64,000 nucleotides of DNA from Lysobacter sp. FW306-1B-D06B (GTDB lineage: Bacteria > Pseudomonadota > Gammaproteobacteria > Xanthomonadales > Xanthomonadaceae). Location of the stretch: assembly GCF_038446665.1 (NCBI RefSeq), contig NZ_CP151802.1, positions 3,720,001 to 3,784,000 on the forward strand, written 5' to 3'. Both the position numbers and the translations under genes were made by a program. The stretch's first letter is position 1; each line of letters opens with the position of its first letter. Positions 56,129-64,000 of the stretch are shown piece after piece. Below the pieces are notes generated by a model, which had not been told where the DNA came from, made no database searches, and saw only the letters and a list, made by a program, of their open reading frames with translations.

Positions 56129-56553
56129 ATCGCCTGCTGCCCCTCACCCTGTCCTGCCTCGTCGCCACCGGCCTTACCGGCTGCATGAGCATCTACAAGC
56201 TGCCGCCCGGCAAGCCGACGGCGAAGCTCGAAGTGGCCCGCGCCGGCACCGCGTGGATCTGCGCCAACACGCCGTCGCAGATCCTGCAAAAGGACAAGAA
56301 CGGACGCGCGAGCATCCCGGCCGGCGAGCGCGTCACCATCGGCATGAACTTCGCCACCTCCGACGGCTACATGAACTACACGTGCACCCACAGCGTGAGC
56401 CTGGTGCCCGTCGCCGGCGCGGAATACCTGCAGGACTTCGAGTCCGAAGGCTCGCGTTGCAGTGCGCTCGTCTACCTCAAGACCGACGACAAGCGCGTCG
56501 GCCTGGACATGGAACCCACGCTCGGCTACGGCGGGGCGGGCTGCACGCAATGA
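56125..56553 (+). CDS. Small lipoprotein, function unknown
   Basis: The 142-residue protein starts at GTG 56125. Its signal ends in LTGC (lipobox). Four more Cys residues (IC, TC, RC, GC) are spread through AWICANTPSQ, YTCTHSVSL, GSRCSALVYL and GGAGCTQ and could form two disulphides. No family is recognised. It is coupled to the preceding lipoprotein gene, which suggests that the two work together at the envelope. Confidence 0.75.
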   Translation: MNRLLPLTLSCLVATGLTGCMSIYKLPPGKPTAKLEVARAGTAWICANTPSQILQKDKNGRASIPAGERVTIGMNFATSDGYMNYTCTHSVSLVPVAGAEYLQDFESEGSRCSALVYLKTDDKRVGLDMEPTLGYGGAGCTQ

Positions 56554-56560
56554 AGTTGCG

Positions 56561-56587
56561 ACGCCTGCCGGGCGACCCGGCAGGCGT
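56561..56587. terminator. Long hairpin after the lipoprotein pair
   Basis: ACGCCTGCCGGG-CGA-CCCGGCAGGCGT is a perfect 12-bp stem, 8 bases after the stop, between two convergent genes. It has no T tract. Confidence 0.55.
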
Positions 56588-56624
56588 CATGGCGTGATGG
56601 GTGGTTGCGTTTGCTGCGCGCCGA

Positions 56625-57401
56625 TCAGCTGTCGATGCGTTTGAACACGCTGTCGCTGGCGATCTGATGATCCTGCGCGCCGCGCAACTTGCGGCAGGCA
56701 TCGGTCCGGGCGTCGTCTGCGCGCATCTCGGCGTCGAGTTTGTCCAACTCTCCCTCCTCCGCCCAGCGCTGCTCGACGGTGGCTTCCACGCGCGTGGCGG
56801 TGGCAACGCCGTCGATCAGTTCCGGCCTGTAGTGGAAGCCCTTCATGTACTCGCGCTGGTCACGTGACCACAGCTGGCCGTAGCGCGCCTGCAGCGCCGG
56901 ATCGTCGAGCACCGCCTTTTCCAGCGTGACCGAACCGTCCGGCTTGACGAGATAGGTGATCTTGCCGCCGTACCGGTTCACGCCTTCGCTCATGAGCGTA
57001 TCGATGGGCATCGCGGGCATGTGCATCTTGCGTGGCGGCCGATAGGTACCGGACGGGCCGTTGCCCGCGTACGAGAAGGTGTAGTCGATGCCTGCCGCAC
57101 TGGGCACCAGGCAGGTCTGCAGCGTCGCATAGGTGCGGCCGCTGACCGCCTTTCCGTCCTTCCGCGGCGGCTGGAAACGCCACGACTGCGCCAGCCGCTC
57201 CGCCTCGCGCCGCAGCGCGTCGGGCACCTTCGCTTCATCGATGAAGCTCACCGCCGAGACGTTTCCCTGCACATCGATATCGAGCGCGGCCTTCAACTGG
57301 ACGAGGATCGGCTGATACCCGGTCTCCTCCTTCGCATGCACCGACGTGGCCAGCAATACACAGGCGAGCGACACGGCCCGCACGGCAAGCGAACGCTTCA
57401 T
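56625..57401 (-). CDS. Periplasmic TonB-C-like protein
   Basis: The 258-residue protein has a signal peptide (AVRAVSLACVLLATSVHA) and a region ALDIDVQGNVSAVSFIDEAKVPDALRREAERLAQSWRFQPPRKDGKAVSGRTYATL, which matches the TonB C-terminal fold, commonly found in Xanthomonadaceae exported proteins. A second, similar unit follows (ITYLVKPDGSVTLEKAVLDDPAL...KGFHYRPELIDG). It lacks the TonB N-terminal membrane anchor, so it is not a classical energy transducer. The function is unknown. Confidence 0.75.
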   Translation of the reverse strand: MKRSLAVRAVSLACVLLATSVHAKEETGYQPILVQLKAALDIDVQGNVSAVSFIDEAKVPDALRREAERLAQSWRFQPPRKDGKAVSGRTYATLQTCLVPSAAGIDYTFSYAGNGPSGTYRPPRKMHMPAMPIDTLMSEGVNRYGGKITYLVKPDGSVTLEKAVLDDPALQARYGQLWSRDQREYMKGFHYRPELIDGVATATRVEATVEQRWAEEGELDKLDAEMRADDARTDACRKLRGAQDHQIASDSVFKRIDS

Positions 57402-57596
57402 CTCCGACCCCCTCCATGTCCCCGCGCCGAGCTTAGGGCGGCCCGCGGCGCCTTCGCAACGCCGGCCGGACGAGCGGAACGATGTTGAGCACGCGCGTCG
57501 GGCTGCGCACAGAAGGGTTCGCGGCGCCGGCGGGCATCACCTGTACTTGACCGGCCGCCAGTACGCTGCGGCTGCATCCCTTGGAGATGCTGCGCG

Positions 57597-58883
57597 GTGA
57601 CCCCATCCCCACGGCAACGTCCTGCTCCACGCCTGTTGTGGCCGCTCATGATGCTGCTCGTCAGCATCAGCGCAACCGCGCAGACGCCGGACTGCAAGAT
57701 GCGCCTGCTGCGCGAGCTGGGCTGGCGCTTCGTTTCGTCCGAAGAACACAGCGCGCAGATTCATCCCGGCATTCCCTGCGAGCGCGCCGACCTGGCACAG
57801 GCACAGGCGGCCGGCGATCTGGTCGTGCGTTTTCCCGCGCGACTGGACGCCGCCTCCCGCGCGCGCCTGGAAGATGAATTGCTCCGGCATCCCGCCACCG
57901 CCTGCGCCTATTCGTTCGCGCTGGGCGCGGCGACGCGTCGCGCGGTCGATCGACTCGCAGGCAATCCGGGCTACCGATTTTCCGCGTTGCAGATGGGATG
58001 GATCGGGTTCGGGCCGACGGGATCGGCGCGCGATGGCTGGAAGCCCATCGCGCTGTTCGGACGCGGCTACCAGCCGCGCGGCAGCAACATGCGCGCGATC
58101 GAAGCGTTCTACGCCGGCCAGGTGCGCAGCGAGTGCGGCGTCGGCCGGCAGATCGCGCAGTACGCCACGCAGGCGGAGCTGTACGGCGGCGAAGCGTTCG
58201 ACACCGAATTCGATCCCGACGAGATCGTGATCGGCACCTTCAACCGCCTGCATTCCACGCGCAGCATCCTGCTGGGATCGTCCGCCGGCACGTTCACGCG
58301 CGATGGCCGCGCGGTAGCCGCCTCGCGTGCCGGACGCCAGGCCTTCATGGGCCTGCCCGGTTTCATCTTCCACGTCTTCGACCGCAGCACGCTGGACGAT
58401 CTGAACAACCAGGCCGAGAACTTCGTCGTCTACGACGTGAGCGCCGATGCCGCCGCCGTGTTGCGCGAACACGAAGGCTTCGAGTACTACAACGATCGCA
58501 ACCGCGCGATCTGGTCGCTGGCGCGCACGCTCCCGGGGCGCAAGCCGTCGCGCTATTTCGAACGCCTGCTGCACGAACGCGACCCCGCCTTGCGCGCCGC
58601 GTTGCCGGCGCAATCACAGGCAACGCTGGCGCGTCTGGACGCCGAACTCGCCGATCCGTTCTACCGCGGCTTCGACATCTACGTGCACCGGCAGGGCGTC
58701 AAACCCGTCGGCTTCCACATCGCCCGCCTGCTCGACCGCAATCCGCGCACGCCGTTCCGCATCGAACTGGCGCTGCACAATCTGCATACCACGCTATACG
58801 AACGCTTCGTGGCTTCGCGGCTGGAAGCATGCACAAGCCATACGCCTCGCGATGCCGTGGAAGGCACGCTTCGGGGCCGATGA
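57597..58883 (+). CDS. Exported protein of unknown function
   Basis: The 428-residue protein starts at GTG 57597, with GGAG upstream, and has a signal peptide (PRLLWPLMMLLVSISATAQT). I do not recognise the family. Conserved-looking blocks are GWKPIALFGRGYQPRGSNMRAIEAFYAGQ, RSECGVGRQIAQYATQAELYG, AGRQAFMGLPGFIFHVFDRSTLDDLNNQAENFVVYDV and a C-terminal FDIYVHRQGVKPVGFHIARLLDRNPRTPFRIELALHN. A Cys in ECGVG at the head of a helix followed by later His and Asn/Asp residues could be a cysteine hydrolase site, but this is a guess. Confidence 0.7.
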   Translation: MTPSPRQRPAPRLLWPLMMLLVSISATAQTPDCKMRLLRELGWRFVSSEEHSAQIHPGIPCERADLAQAQAAGDLVVRFPARLDAASRARLEDELLRHPATACAYSFALGAATRRAVDRLAGNPGYRFSALQMGWIGFGPTGSARDGWKPIALFGRGYQPRGSNMRAIEAFYAGQVRSECGVGRQIAQYATQAELYGGEAFDTEFDPDEIVIGTFNRLHSTRSILLGSSAGTFTRDGRAVAASRAGRQAFMGLPGFIFHVFDRSTLDDLNNQAENFVVYDVSADAAAVLREHEGFEYYNDRNRAIWSLARTLPGRKPSRYFERLLHERDPALRAALPAQSQATLARLDAELADPFYRGFDIYVHRQGVKPVGFHIARLLDRNPRTPFRIELALHNLHTTLYERFVASRLEACTSHTPRDAVEGTLRGR

Positions 58884-58912
58884 GTCGCGCCTGGCACGTG
58901 CCGGCGCATCGG

Positions 58913-59410
58913 TCATTTCCGTCCGATCTCCAGGTGCGTCAGATACAGGCGCAGGTCGAATTCCAGCTGGTGGTAGTCGGGCGTCATGTGCGTGCACAGT
59001 TGGTAGAACGCCTTGTTGTGCTCGGCTTCCTTCAGATGAGCCAGCTCATGCACCGCGATCATCTCCAGGAACTCGGCGGGCGCGTCGCGGAACACGCTGG
59101 CGATGCGGATCTCGCGAGAGGCCTTGAGCCGGCCGCCGTGCACGCGCGAGATGGCCGTGTGCGTGCCCAGCGCGTGCTTCATCACCTGCAGCTTGCTGTC
59201 GTAGAGCACCTTGCCCAGCGGCACGGACTTGCGCAGATGCCGGTCCTTGAGCGCCTGCACGTAATCGTAAAGCTGGCCGTCGGTTCGCACGGCATGGGAC
59301 TGGCCGTACTTGTCCGCCAGCATCGCGCCCAGCCGATCCTGCACGATCAGCTCGCGCACCCGCGCCTGCAGGGATTCGGGGTAGCCGGAGAGGTATTTCA
59401 GGGGATCCAT
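58913..59410 (-). CDS. YgjP/WLM-like zinc metallopeptidase
   Basis: The 165-residue protein has HELAHLKEAEH, a zincin HExxH motif with a further His, in the YgjP-like DUF45 setting (RLKASREIRIASVFRDAPAEFLEMIAVHELAHL read as neighbouring blocks). It is shorter than E. coli YgjP-type proteins, and the N-terminal part (YPESLQARVRELIVQDRLG) is different. The substrate is unknown; it is probably cytoplasmic. The start at 59410 is chosen because the frame upstream overlaps the promoter region of the divergent gene. Confidence 0.8.
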   Translation of the reverse strand: MDPLKYLSGYPESLQARVRELIVQDRLGAMLADKYGQSHAVRTDGQLYDYVQALKDRHLRKSVPLGKVLYDSKLQVMKHALGTHTAISRVHGGRLKASREIRIASVFRDAPAEFLEMIAVHELAHLKEAEHNKAFYQLCTHMTPDYHQLEFDLRLYLTHLEIGRK

Positions 59411-59486
59411 CGGCGGTGGCGGGCGGGCGCGGGCGGCGGGGTCGGGAGGTATGATGGGCCTGAAATCCCCAGCAAGAAACCGCGAC

Positions 59487-60041
59487 ATGGCCAAGGCGAA
59501 TCCCCTTCAGGAACAACTGCTCAAAGCGGGCCTCGTCAAGAAGTCCAAGGTGGCCGAGGTCGCGCGTGAGCAGAACAAGGCCCGGCACGCCAAGGCGCCG
59601 TCCGGGCCCAGCGAAATCCAGCTCGAAGCCGAGCGCGCCCGCGCCGAGAAGGCCGACCGCGACCGCGCACTCGCCGCGGAGCGCAAGGAGCAGGCCCGCA
59701 TCGCCGAACTTCGCGCGCAGGCGCGGCAGATCATCGAGGATCGAAAAGTGCCGCGCGCCGGTGAAAGCGAGTACCGCTTCACCGAGAGCGGCGCCATCCG
59801 CACCGTGCTCGTCAACGACGACCTGCGCAGGAAGCTCTCGTCCGGTGCGCTGGTGATCGCCCGCATCGACGAGCGTTACGAGCTGCTGCCGCGTGTCGCC
59901 GCCGACAAGGTGCGCGAACGCGACGCGACCATGATCGTGCTCGATCACGGCCAGGATGCGGGCGCCGAACCCTCTGCGACGACCTCCGAAGACGATGCGT
60001 ACTACGCGCAGTTCAAGGTGCCGGACGATCTGATCTGGTGA
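59487..60041 (+). CDS. DUF2058 (YaiL-like) protein
   Basis: The 184-residue protein has MAKANPLQEQLLKAGLVKKSKVAEVAREQNKARH, a basic start typical of DUF2058 (PF09831, YaiL), then a charged coiled coil (residues 45-90), and the C-terminal EYRFTESGAIRTVLVNDDLRRKLSSGALVIARIDERYELLP. The role is unknown, although nucleic-acid binding is plausible from the charge. It is divergent from the YgjP-like gene. Confidence 0.9.
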   Translation: MAKANPLQEQLLKAGLVKKSKVAEVAREQNKARHAKAPSGPSEIQLEAERARAEKADRDRALAAERKEQARIAELRAQARQIIEDRKVPRAGESEYRFTESGAIRTVLVNDDLRRKLSSGALVIARIDERYELLPRVAADKVRERDATMIVLDHGQDAGAEPSATTSEDDAYYAQFKVPDDLIW

Positions 60042-60066
60042 TGGCGCAACGTCGGGTGCGCTTCAC

Positions 60067-61731
60067 TCACTTGGCCTTGTAGACCGCCTCGCCGTCCACG
60101 TACGTCGCCTGCACGGTGAGGTTGCGCAGGCCCGAGGGCGAAATCGCCAGCGGGTCTTCGCTGAGCACCACGAAATCCGCGCGCTTGCCGATGGCCAGGC
60201 TTCCCACCTGCGCTTCGGCGAAACCCGCGTACGCCGCATCGAGCGTGAAGCCGCGCAGCGCCTCGAACGCCGTCAGCTTCTCTTGCGGAAACCAGCCGCC
60301 TGCGGGCAGCCCCTGTGCATCGGCGCGCGTGGCGGCGGCGTACAGGCCGAAGCGCGGATCGACCGACTCCACCGGGAAATCCGATCCCAGCGCCAGGCGC
60401 GCGCCGCTGTCGCGCAGCTGCCGCCACGCGTACGCGCCGATGATGCGCTGCGGGCCGACGCGGTCCTGAGCCCACGGCATGTCGCTGGTCGCGTGCGTGG
60501 GCTGCATCGAGGCGATCACATGCAGTTGCGCCAGGCGCGGAAGGTCCTGCGGCGACAGCACCTGCGCATGCTCGATACGCCAGCGGTGGTCGGTGGTCGC
60601 GGCCTCGCCGCCCAGCGCCTTCGCGTAAGCCTCCAGCACGACGTGGTTGCCGCGATCGCCGATCGCATGCGTGGCGACCTGCACCTTGCAGCGCTTCGCC
60701 TTGGCGACGGCGACGGCGATCTGTTCCGGCGACATCACCATCAGGCCGAGGTTGCCATGGTCGTCGCTGTATTCCTTGAGCATCGCTGCGCCACGACTGC
60801 CGAGCGCGCCATCCGCGTACAGCTTCACCGTGCGCATCTGCAATCGGCCGGAGGGATGCGTGTACAGGCCGTCGCGGCACAGCGATTCCAGTGCATCGCT
60901 GTTGCCGTCGGCCATCGCGGTGATGCGCAGCGGCATCGCGCCGCGGTCGGCCAGGCGCTGGTAGCGCTTGAGCTCGGCCAGGCTCACGCCCGCGTCGTGC
61001 ACGCCGGTGAGACCGTGTTCGACCGCCGACTGCATGCCCAGCGACAGCGCGCGTTCGGCGGTGGCTTCGTCCATCGGCGGACGCGACTGGTCGACCAGCG
61101 CCATCGCGCCGTCGACGAAAATGCCCGTCGGCTGTTTGCGCGCATCGCGTTCGATGCGTCCGCCGTCGGGTTGCCACTCTCCGGACAGGTCGCGGTTCAC
61201 GCCGCGCATCGCCGCCGTGTTGGCCCAGCCGGCGTGGCCGTCGATGCGCTCCAGCCATACGGGGCGATCGGGGAACGCGGCGTCCAGGTCGGCGGCCGTC
61301 GGGAAGGTCTTCTCCGGCCAGTCGTTCTGGTCCCAGCCACGACCGATCAGCCATGCGCCCGCAGGCAGCTGCTTTTCGAACGCCTGCAGCCGCGCCATCA
61401 CTTCCTGCTTGCTGGCTGCATCGACGAGGTCCGCGCTGAGCATCGTCATGCCCAGGCCCGAGACGTGCGCATGCGCATCAATGAGGCCGGGGATGACGGT
61501 CGCCTGCCCGGCATCGATGCGCAGGGCCTTCGGGTAGCGCTTGAGCAGCGCGTCGGCGCTGCCGAGCGCGAGGATGCGGCCGGATTCGTCGAAGGCGATC
61601 GCCTGCACCTTCGGCTGCGCGATCTCCATCGTGTGGATGCGCGCGGCGCTGAGCACCGTCACCTCCGCCGCGACGGCCGGCCCCGACATCGCGACCAGCG
61701 TCGCCGCCATCACCCAAACCGGATTGCGCAT
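60067..61731 (-). CDS. Exported amidohydrolase, YtcJ-like
   Basis: The 554-residue metal-dependent hydrolase of the amidohydrolase 3 family (PF07969) has a signal peptide (NPVWVMAATLVAMSGPAVAA), so it is periplasmic. Metal-site motifs are VIPGLIDAHAHVSG (HxH), TGVHDAGV, VATHAIGDRGNHVVLEAYA, RIEHAQVLS and LALGSDFPVESVDPRFGLYAA (Asp). The substrate is not predictable. ATG 61731 is used; the frame is open to 61788 without a better start. Confidence 0.92.
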   Translation of the reverse strand: MRNPVWVMAATLVAMSGPAVAAEVTVLSAARIHTMEIAQPKVQAIAFDESGRILALGSADALLKRYPKALRIDAGQATVIPGLIDAHAHVSGLGMTMLSADLVDAASKQEVMARLQAFEKQLPAGAWLIGRGWDQNDWPEKTFPTAADLDAAFPDRPVWLERIDGHAGWANTAAMRGVNRDLSGEWQPDGGRIERDARKQPTGIFVDGAMALVDQSRPPMDEATAERALSLGMQSAVEHGLTGVHDAGVSLAELKRYQRLADRGAMPLRITAMADGNSDALESLCRDGLYTHPSGRLQMRTVKLYADGALGSRGAAMLKEYSDDHGNLGLMVMSPEQIAVAVAKAKRCKVQVATHAIGDRGNHVVLEAYAKALGGEAATTDHRWRIEHAQVLSPQDLPRLAQLHVIASMQPTHATSDMPWAQDRVGPQRIIGAYAWRQLRDSGARLALGSDFPVESVDPRFGLYAAATRADAQGLPAGGWFPQEKLTAFEALRGFTLDAAYAGFAEAQVGSLAIGKRADFVVLSEDPLAISPSGLRNLTVQATYVDGEAVYKAK

Positions 61732-61827
61732 TTCCCCGTCCCCTGCTAGCGAAAGCCGGACTGTGCGCAAACGCGGGGCGGCAGGCAAGTGGCGGCGCGA
61801 GTCACGCCAGAAAGCGACAGGTCGCGC

Positions 61828-62946
61828 TCAGTCCAGCCGCTTGTGGAACCGCGCGATCGCCAGCGTCATCATCACCGCGATGAAGGCCAGCAGCGCGAGC
61901 ACGTCCGGCCACAGTTCCTGCAGTCCGGCCCCGCGCAGCATGATGCCGCGCACCAGGCGCAGGAAATGCGTCAGCGGCAGCAGCTCGGCCAGCCACTGCA
62001 CGACCTTCGGCATGCCGGCGAAGGGGAACATGAAGCCCGACAGCAGGATCGACGGCAGGAACACGAAGAACGTCATTTGCATCGCCTGGAACTGCGATTG
62101 CGCCTTCGTCGAGATCAACAGCCCCAGCGCGAGGTTGGCCAGGATGAGCAGCACGCCGGCCAGGTAGATATCGAGCAGGCTGCCGCGGATGGGCACGTCG
62201 AACAGCCACACGCCCAGCACCAGGATTACGGTGGTCTGGATCAGGCCGATGCCCGCGTAAGGCAGCACCTTGCCGATCATCAGCTCGCTGCTGGTCAGGG
62301 GCGTGGCGATCAGCAGTTCCATGTTGCCGCGTTCGCGCTCGCGCACGATGGCCACGCCGGTGAACAGCACCATCGTCATCGTCAGGATCACGCCGATCAG
62401 GCCCGGCACGATATTGATCGCCGAGACGCGCTGCGGGTTGTAGAAGGCGACGACGCTGATCTGGCCCGCGCCCACCTGCCCCGTGCCGCCGACGGCCCGC
62501 GAGGTGTTCACGATCGGCTGCGTCTGCAACGGCAGTTGCGCCAGCTGCACCGCCGCGCTCTGCACGACGGTGTCGCTGCCGTCGACGAGCACCTGCACGG
62601 CTTCGCGGCCCTCGAAGCGACGGCGCTCGAAATCGTGCGGGATCACCACGCCCATGCTGATCTTGCCGCGACGCAGGTCCTCCATCAGTTCCTGCGGTGA
62701 GGTCGCGCTGACGGTGGGGTCGATGACGCCGGTGGCGACCATGTCCATCACCAGCGCGCGCGATGCGGCGGTGTTGGACTGGTCGACGATGCCCGTGGCC
62801 AGCCCGCGCAGGTTGAGGTTGATCGCGTAGCCGAACAGGACCAGCTGCATCACCGGAATGCCGACAATCATCGCCAGCGTGATGCGGTCGCGGCGCATCT
62901 GCCGCAACTCCTTCATGACGATGGCGAACATGCGGCGCAGGTTCAT
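61828..62946 (-). CDS. ABC-2 type exporter permease
   Basis: The 372-residue protein is of the YhhJ/YbhS/YbhR type: an N-terminal helix (RITLAMIVGIPVMQLVLFGYAINLNLRGLA), a periplasmic loop of about 150 residues, and five C-terminal helices with RERERGNMELLIATPLTSSELMIGKVLPYAGIG. It works with the ATPase and the HlyD-like protein upstream, probably exporting drugs or lipids. Its ATG overlaps the ATPase stop by four bases. Confidence 0.93.
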   Translation of the reverse strand: MNLRRMFAIVMKELRQMRRDRITLAMIVGIPVMQLVLFGYAINLNLRGLATGIVDQSNTAASRALVMDMVATGVIDPTVSATSPQELMEDLRRGKISMGVVIPHDFERRRFEGREAVQVLVDGSDTVVQSAAVQLAQLPLQTQPIVNTSRAVGGTGQVGAGQISVVAFYNPQRVSAINIVPGLIGVILTMTMVLFTGVAIVRERERGNMELLIATPLTSSELMIGKVLPYAGIGLIQTTVILVLGVWLFDVPIRGSLLDIYLAGVLLILANLALGLLISTKAQSQFQAMQMTFFVFLPSILLSGFMFPFAGMPKVVQWLAELLPLTHFLRLVRGIMLRGAGLQELWPDVLALLAFIAVMMTLAIARFHKRLD

Positions 62947-63902
62947 GCGGCCTTCTCTTTCGCTTCGTCGTCGCGTCCGCGCGTGGAGGAGACGAATACG
63001 TCCTCCAGGTTCGGATGCGACGGGGCGACCTCGGCGTCGAGTCCTGCGTCGGACAGGGCCTTGCGCACGCGCCCGGCCGCATCGCCATTGCTCTGGTTGA
63101 GCACGCGCAGCGTGTTGCCGATCTGCGCGACGCTGAGCACGCCCGGCACGTTCACCAGCAGCTGCTGCGCCCGGCGCGGCTGCTGCGCCAGCACTTCCAG
63201 CGTGCGGCCGGTAAGCGCCTGGGTGAGTTCGTCCGGCGTGCCATCCGCAACGAGGACGCCACGATCGAGAATGGCGATGCGATGGCAGCGCTCGGCCTCG
63301 TCCATGTAATGCGTGGAAACCAGGATGGTGGTGCCGGCATCGGCCAGGTCGAAGAGCTTCTCCCAGAAGTCGCGGCGCGATTCGGGATCCACCGCGCTCG
63401 TCGGCTCGTCGAGGAAGAGCAGTTCGGGTTTCTGGATCACCGCGCCGGCCAGCGCCAGGCGCTGCTTCTGGCCACCGCTCATGGTGCCGGCCAGCTGCTT
63501 CTGCCGGTCGGCGAAGTGGTAGTGCTCGATCAGTTCGTCGATGCGTCTGGCGGCCTCGGCTCGCGGAATATCCTGCACGGCGGCGAGGAACTCCAGGTTC
63601 TCGCGCACCGTGAGGTCATCGAACAGCGAGAACTTCTGCGTCATGTAGCCGATGCGACGGCGCAGTTCCTCGGCCTGTTCGGGAATGCGCAACCCGAGCA
63701 CTTCCACCTCGCCTTCCGTCGGCGTCAGCAGGCCGCAGAGCATGCGGATGGTGGTGGTCTTGCCCGAACCGTTGGGGCCGAGGAAGCCGTACACGTTCGC
63801 GCGCGGGACGCTCAGGTCCACGTGGTTGACCGCGACGAGTTGGCCGAAGCGCTTGGTGAGGCCGCGCGCCTGGATGGCGAGCTCGCCGGACGGGGCGTTC
63901 AC
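62943..63902 (-). CDS. ABC exporter ATP-binding protein
   Basis: The 319-residue protein has Walker A GPNGSGKTTTIRM, signature MSGGQKQRLALAGAV, Walker B LLFLDEPTSAVD and the H-loop STHYMDEAERC. It is like YbhF/YhiH, though with a single ATPase domain. The start is GTG 63902, overlapping the stop of the HlyD-like gene (GTGA). Confidence 0.94.
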   Translation of the reverse strand: MNAPSGELAIQARGLTKRFGQLVAVNHVDLSVPRANVYGFLGPNGSGKTTTIRMLCGLLTPTEGEVEVLGLRIPEQAEELRRRIGYMTQKFSLFDDLTVRENLEFLAAVQDIPRAEAARRIDELIEHYHFADRQKQLAGTMSGGQKQRLALAGAVIQKPELLFLDEPTSAVDPESRRDFWEKLFDLADAGTTILVSTHYMDEAERCHRIAILDRGVLVADGTPDELTQALTGRTLEVLAQQPRRAQQLLVNVPGVLSVAQIGNTLRVLNQSNGDAAGRVRKALSDAGLDAEVAPSHPNLEDVFVSSTRGRDDEAKEKAA

Positions 63903-64000
63903 TGCGCGAACTCCACGCGCACCGGCAGGCCGGCGGGCAGTTCTTCGTGCGCCTGCGTGATCTCCACCTCGGCCAGGTAGCTCAAGCGCGCCGCGTCTTC
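63899..64000 (-). CDS. HlyD-family membrane fusion protein, C-terminal end (cut by window)
   Basis: The last 33 codons before the stop at 63899-63901 read ...LSYLAEVEITQAHEELPAGLPVRVEFAQ, the usual end of YhiI/YbhG-type periplasmic adaptor proteins (PAGMPVRV). The rest lies beyond the right edge. Together with the ATPase and permease it gives a tripartite ABC-2 exporter. Confidence 0.8.
   Translation of the reverse strand, partial: EDAARLSYLAEVEITQAHEELPAGLPVRVEFAQ

Overview
The window is GC-rich chromosomal DNA with uniform codon use, nearly every base in a gene, and no insertion sequence, prophage or CRISPR array. Several features point to Gammaproteobacteria, family Xanthomonadaceae, most like Lysobacter or its relatives: the order thrS-infC-rpmI-rplT-pheS-pheT-ihfA-merR-tRNA-Pro; petABC next to sspA-sspB; a fimT-pilVWXY1E minor pilin operon; an Oar-like TonB-dependent receptor; tandem lytic transglycosylases; and short palindromic repeats containing attcccgcgaaggcgggaat or gggattcgggattcgg. 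The genus is an inference from gene content.

Layout. 1-8.9 kb: end of an acyl-CoA dehydrogenase, an HNH nuclease, a proline-rich protein, dxs, a TraB/GumN protein, a cupin, two tandem DUF1801 proteins and a small secreted protein. 8.9-17.1 kb: the translation operon, read on the minus strand, with an ATC-initiated infC, a repeat element between pheS and pheT, and a thrS leader that looks like a threonine-codon attenuator. 17.2-24.1 kb: a di-heme RoxA-like cytochrome c facing a tightly overlapping five-gene operon (GNAT-like acyltransferase, ThiF/E1-like adenylyltransferase, polytopic membrane protein, YghO-like acyltransferase, Acg-like nitroreductase). 24.2-35.8 kb: tRNA-Val, uvrB, an orphan pilin, tRNA-Asn, the type IV pilus minor pilin operon, and a divergent AlgZ/FimS-type histidine kinase. 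35.8-43.5 kb: ppnN, the Oar-like receptor, grxD-SDR-marC and sodB. 43.5-53.9 kb: purEK, a Trm112-like gene with nadC, an FHA protein, sspAB, petABC and two lytic transglycosylases. 54-64 kb: miaB, two lipoproteins, a TonB-C-like protein, an unidentified exported protein, a YgjP-like metallopeptidase, a DUF2058 protein, an exported amidohydrolase and an ABC-2 exporter (HlyD-ATPase-permease) cut by the window edge.

The best candidate for an undescribed system is the operon at 18924-24060. All four of its gene junctions overlap, it combines an ATP-dependent activating enzyme, an FMN oxidoreductase-like protein, two acyltransferase-like proteins and a membrane protein, and it has no YcaO or recognisable precursor peptide nearby. 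The best regulatory finding is the thrS leader: an eight-residue open frame with three consecutive Thr codons, followed 22 bases later by a terminator hairpin. Functions are read from motifs and gene order only; no database search was possible.
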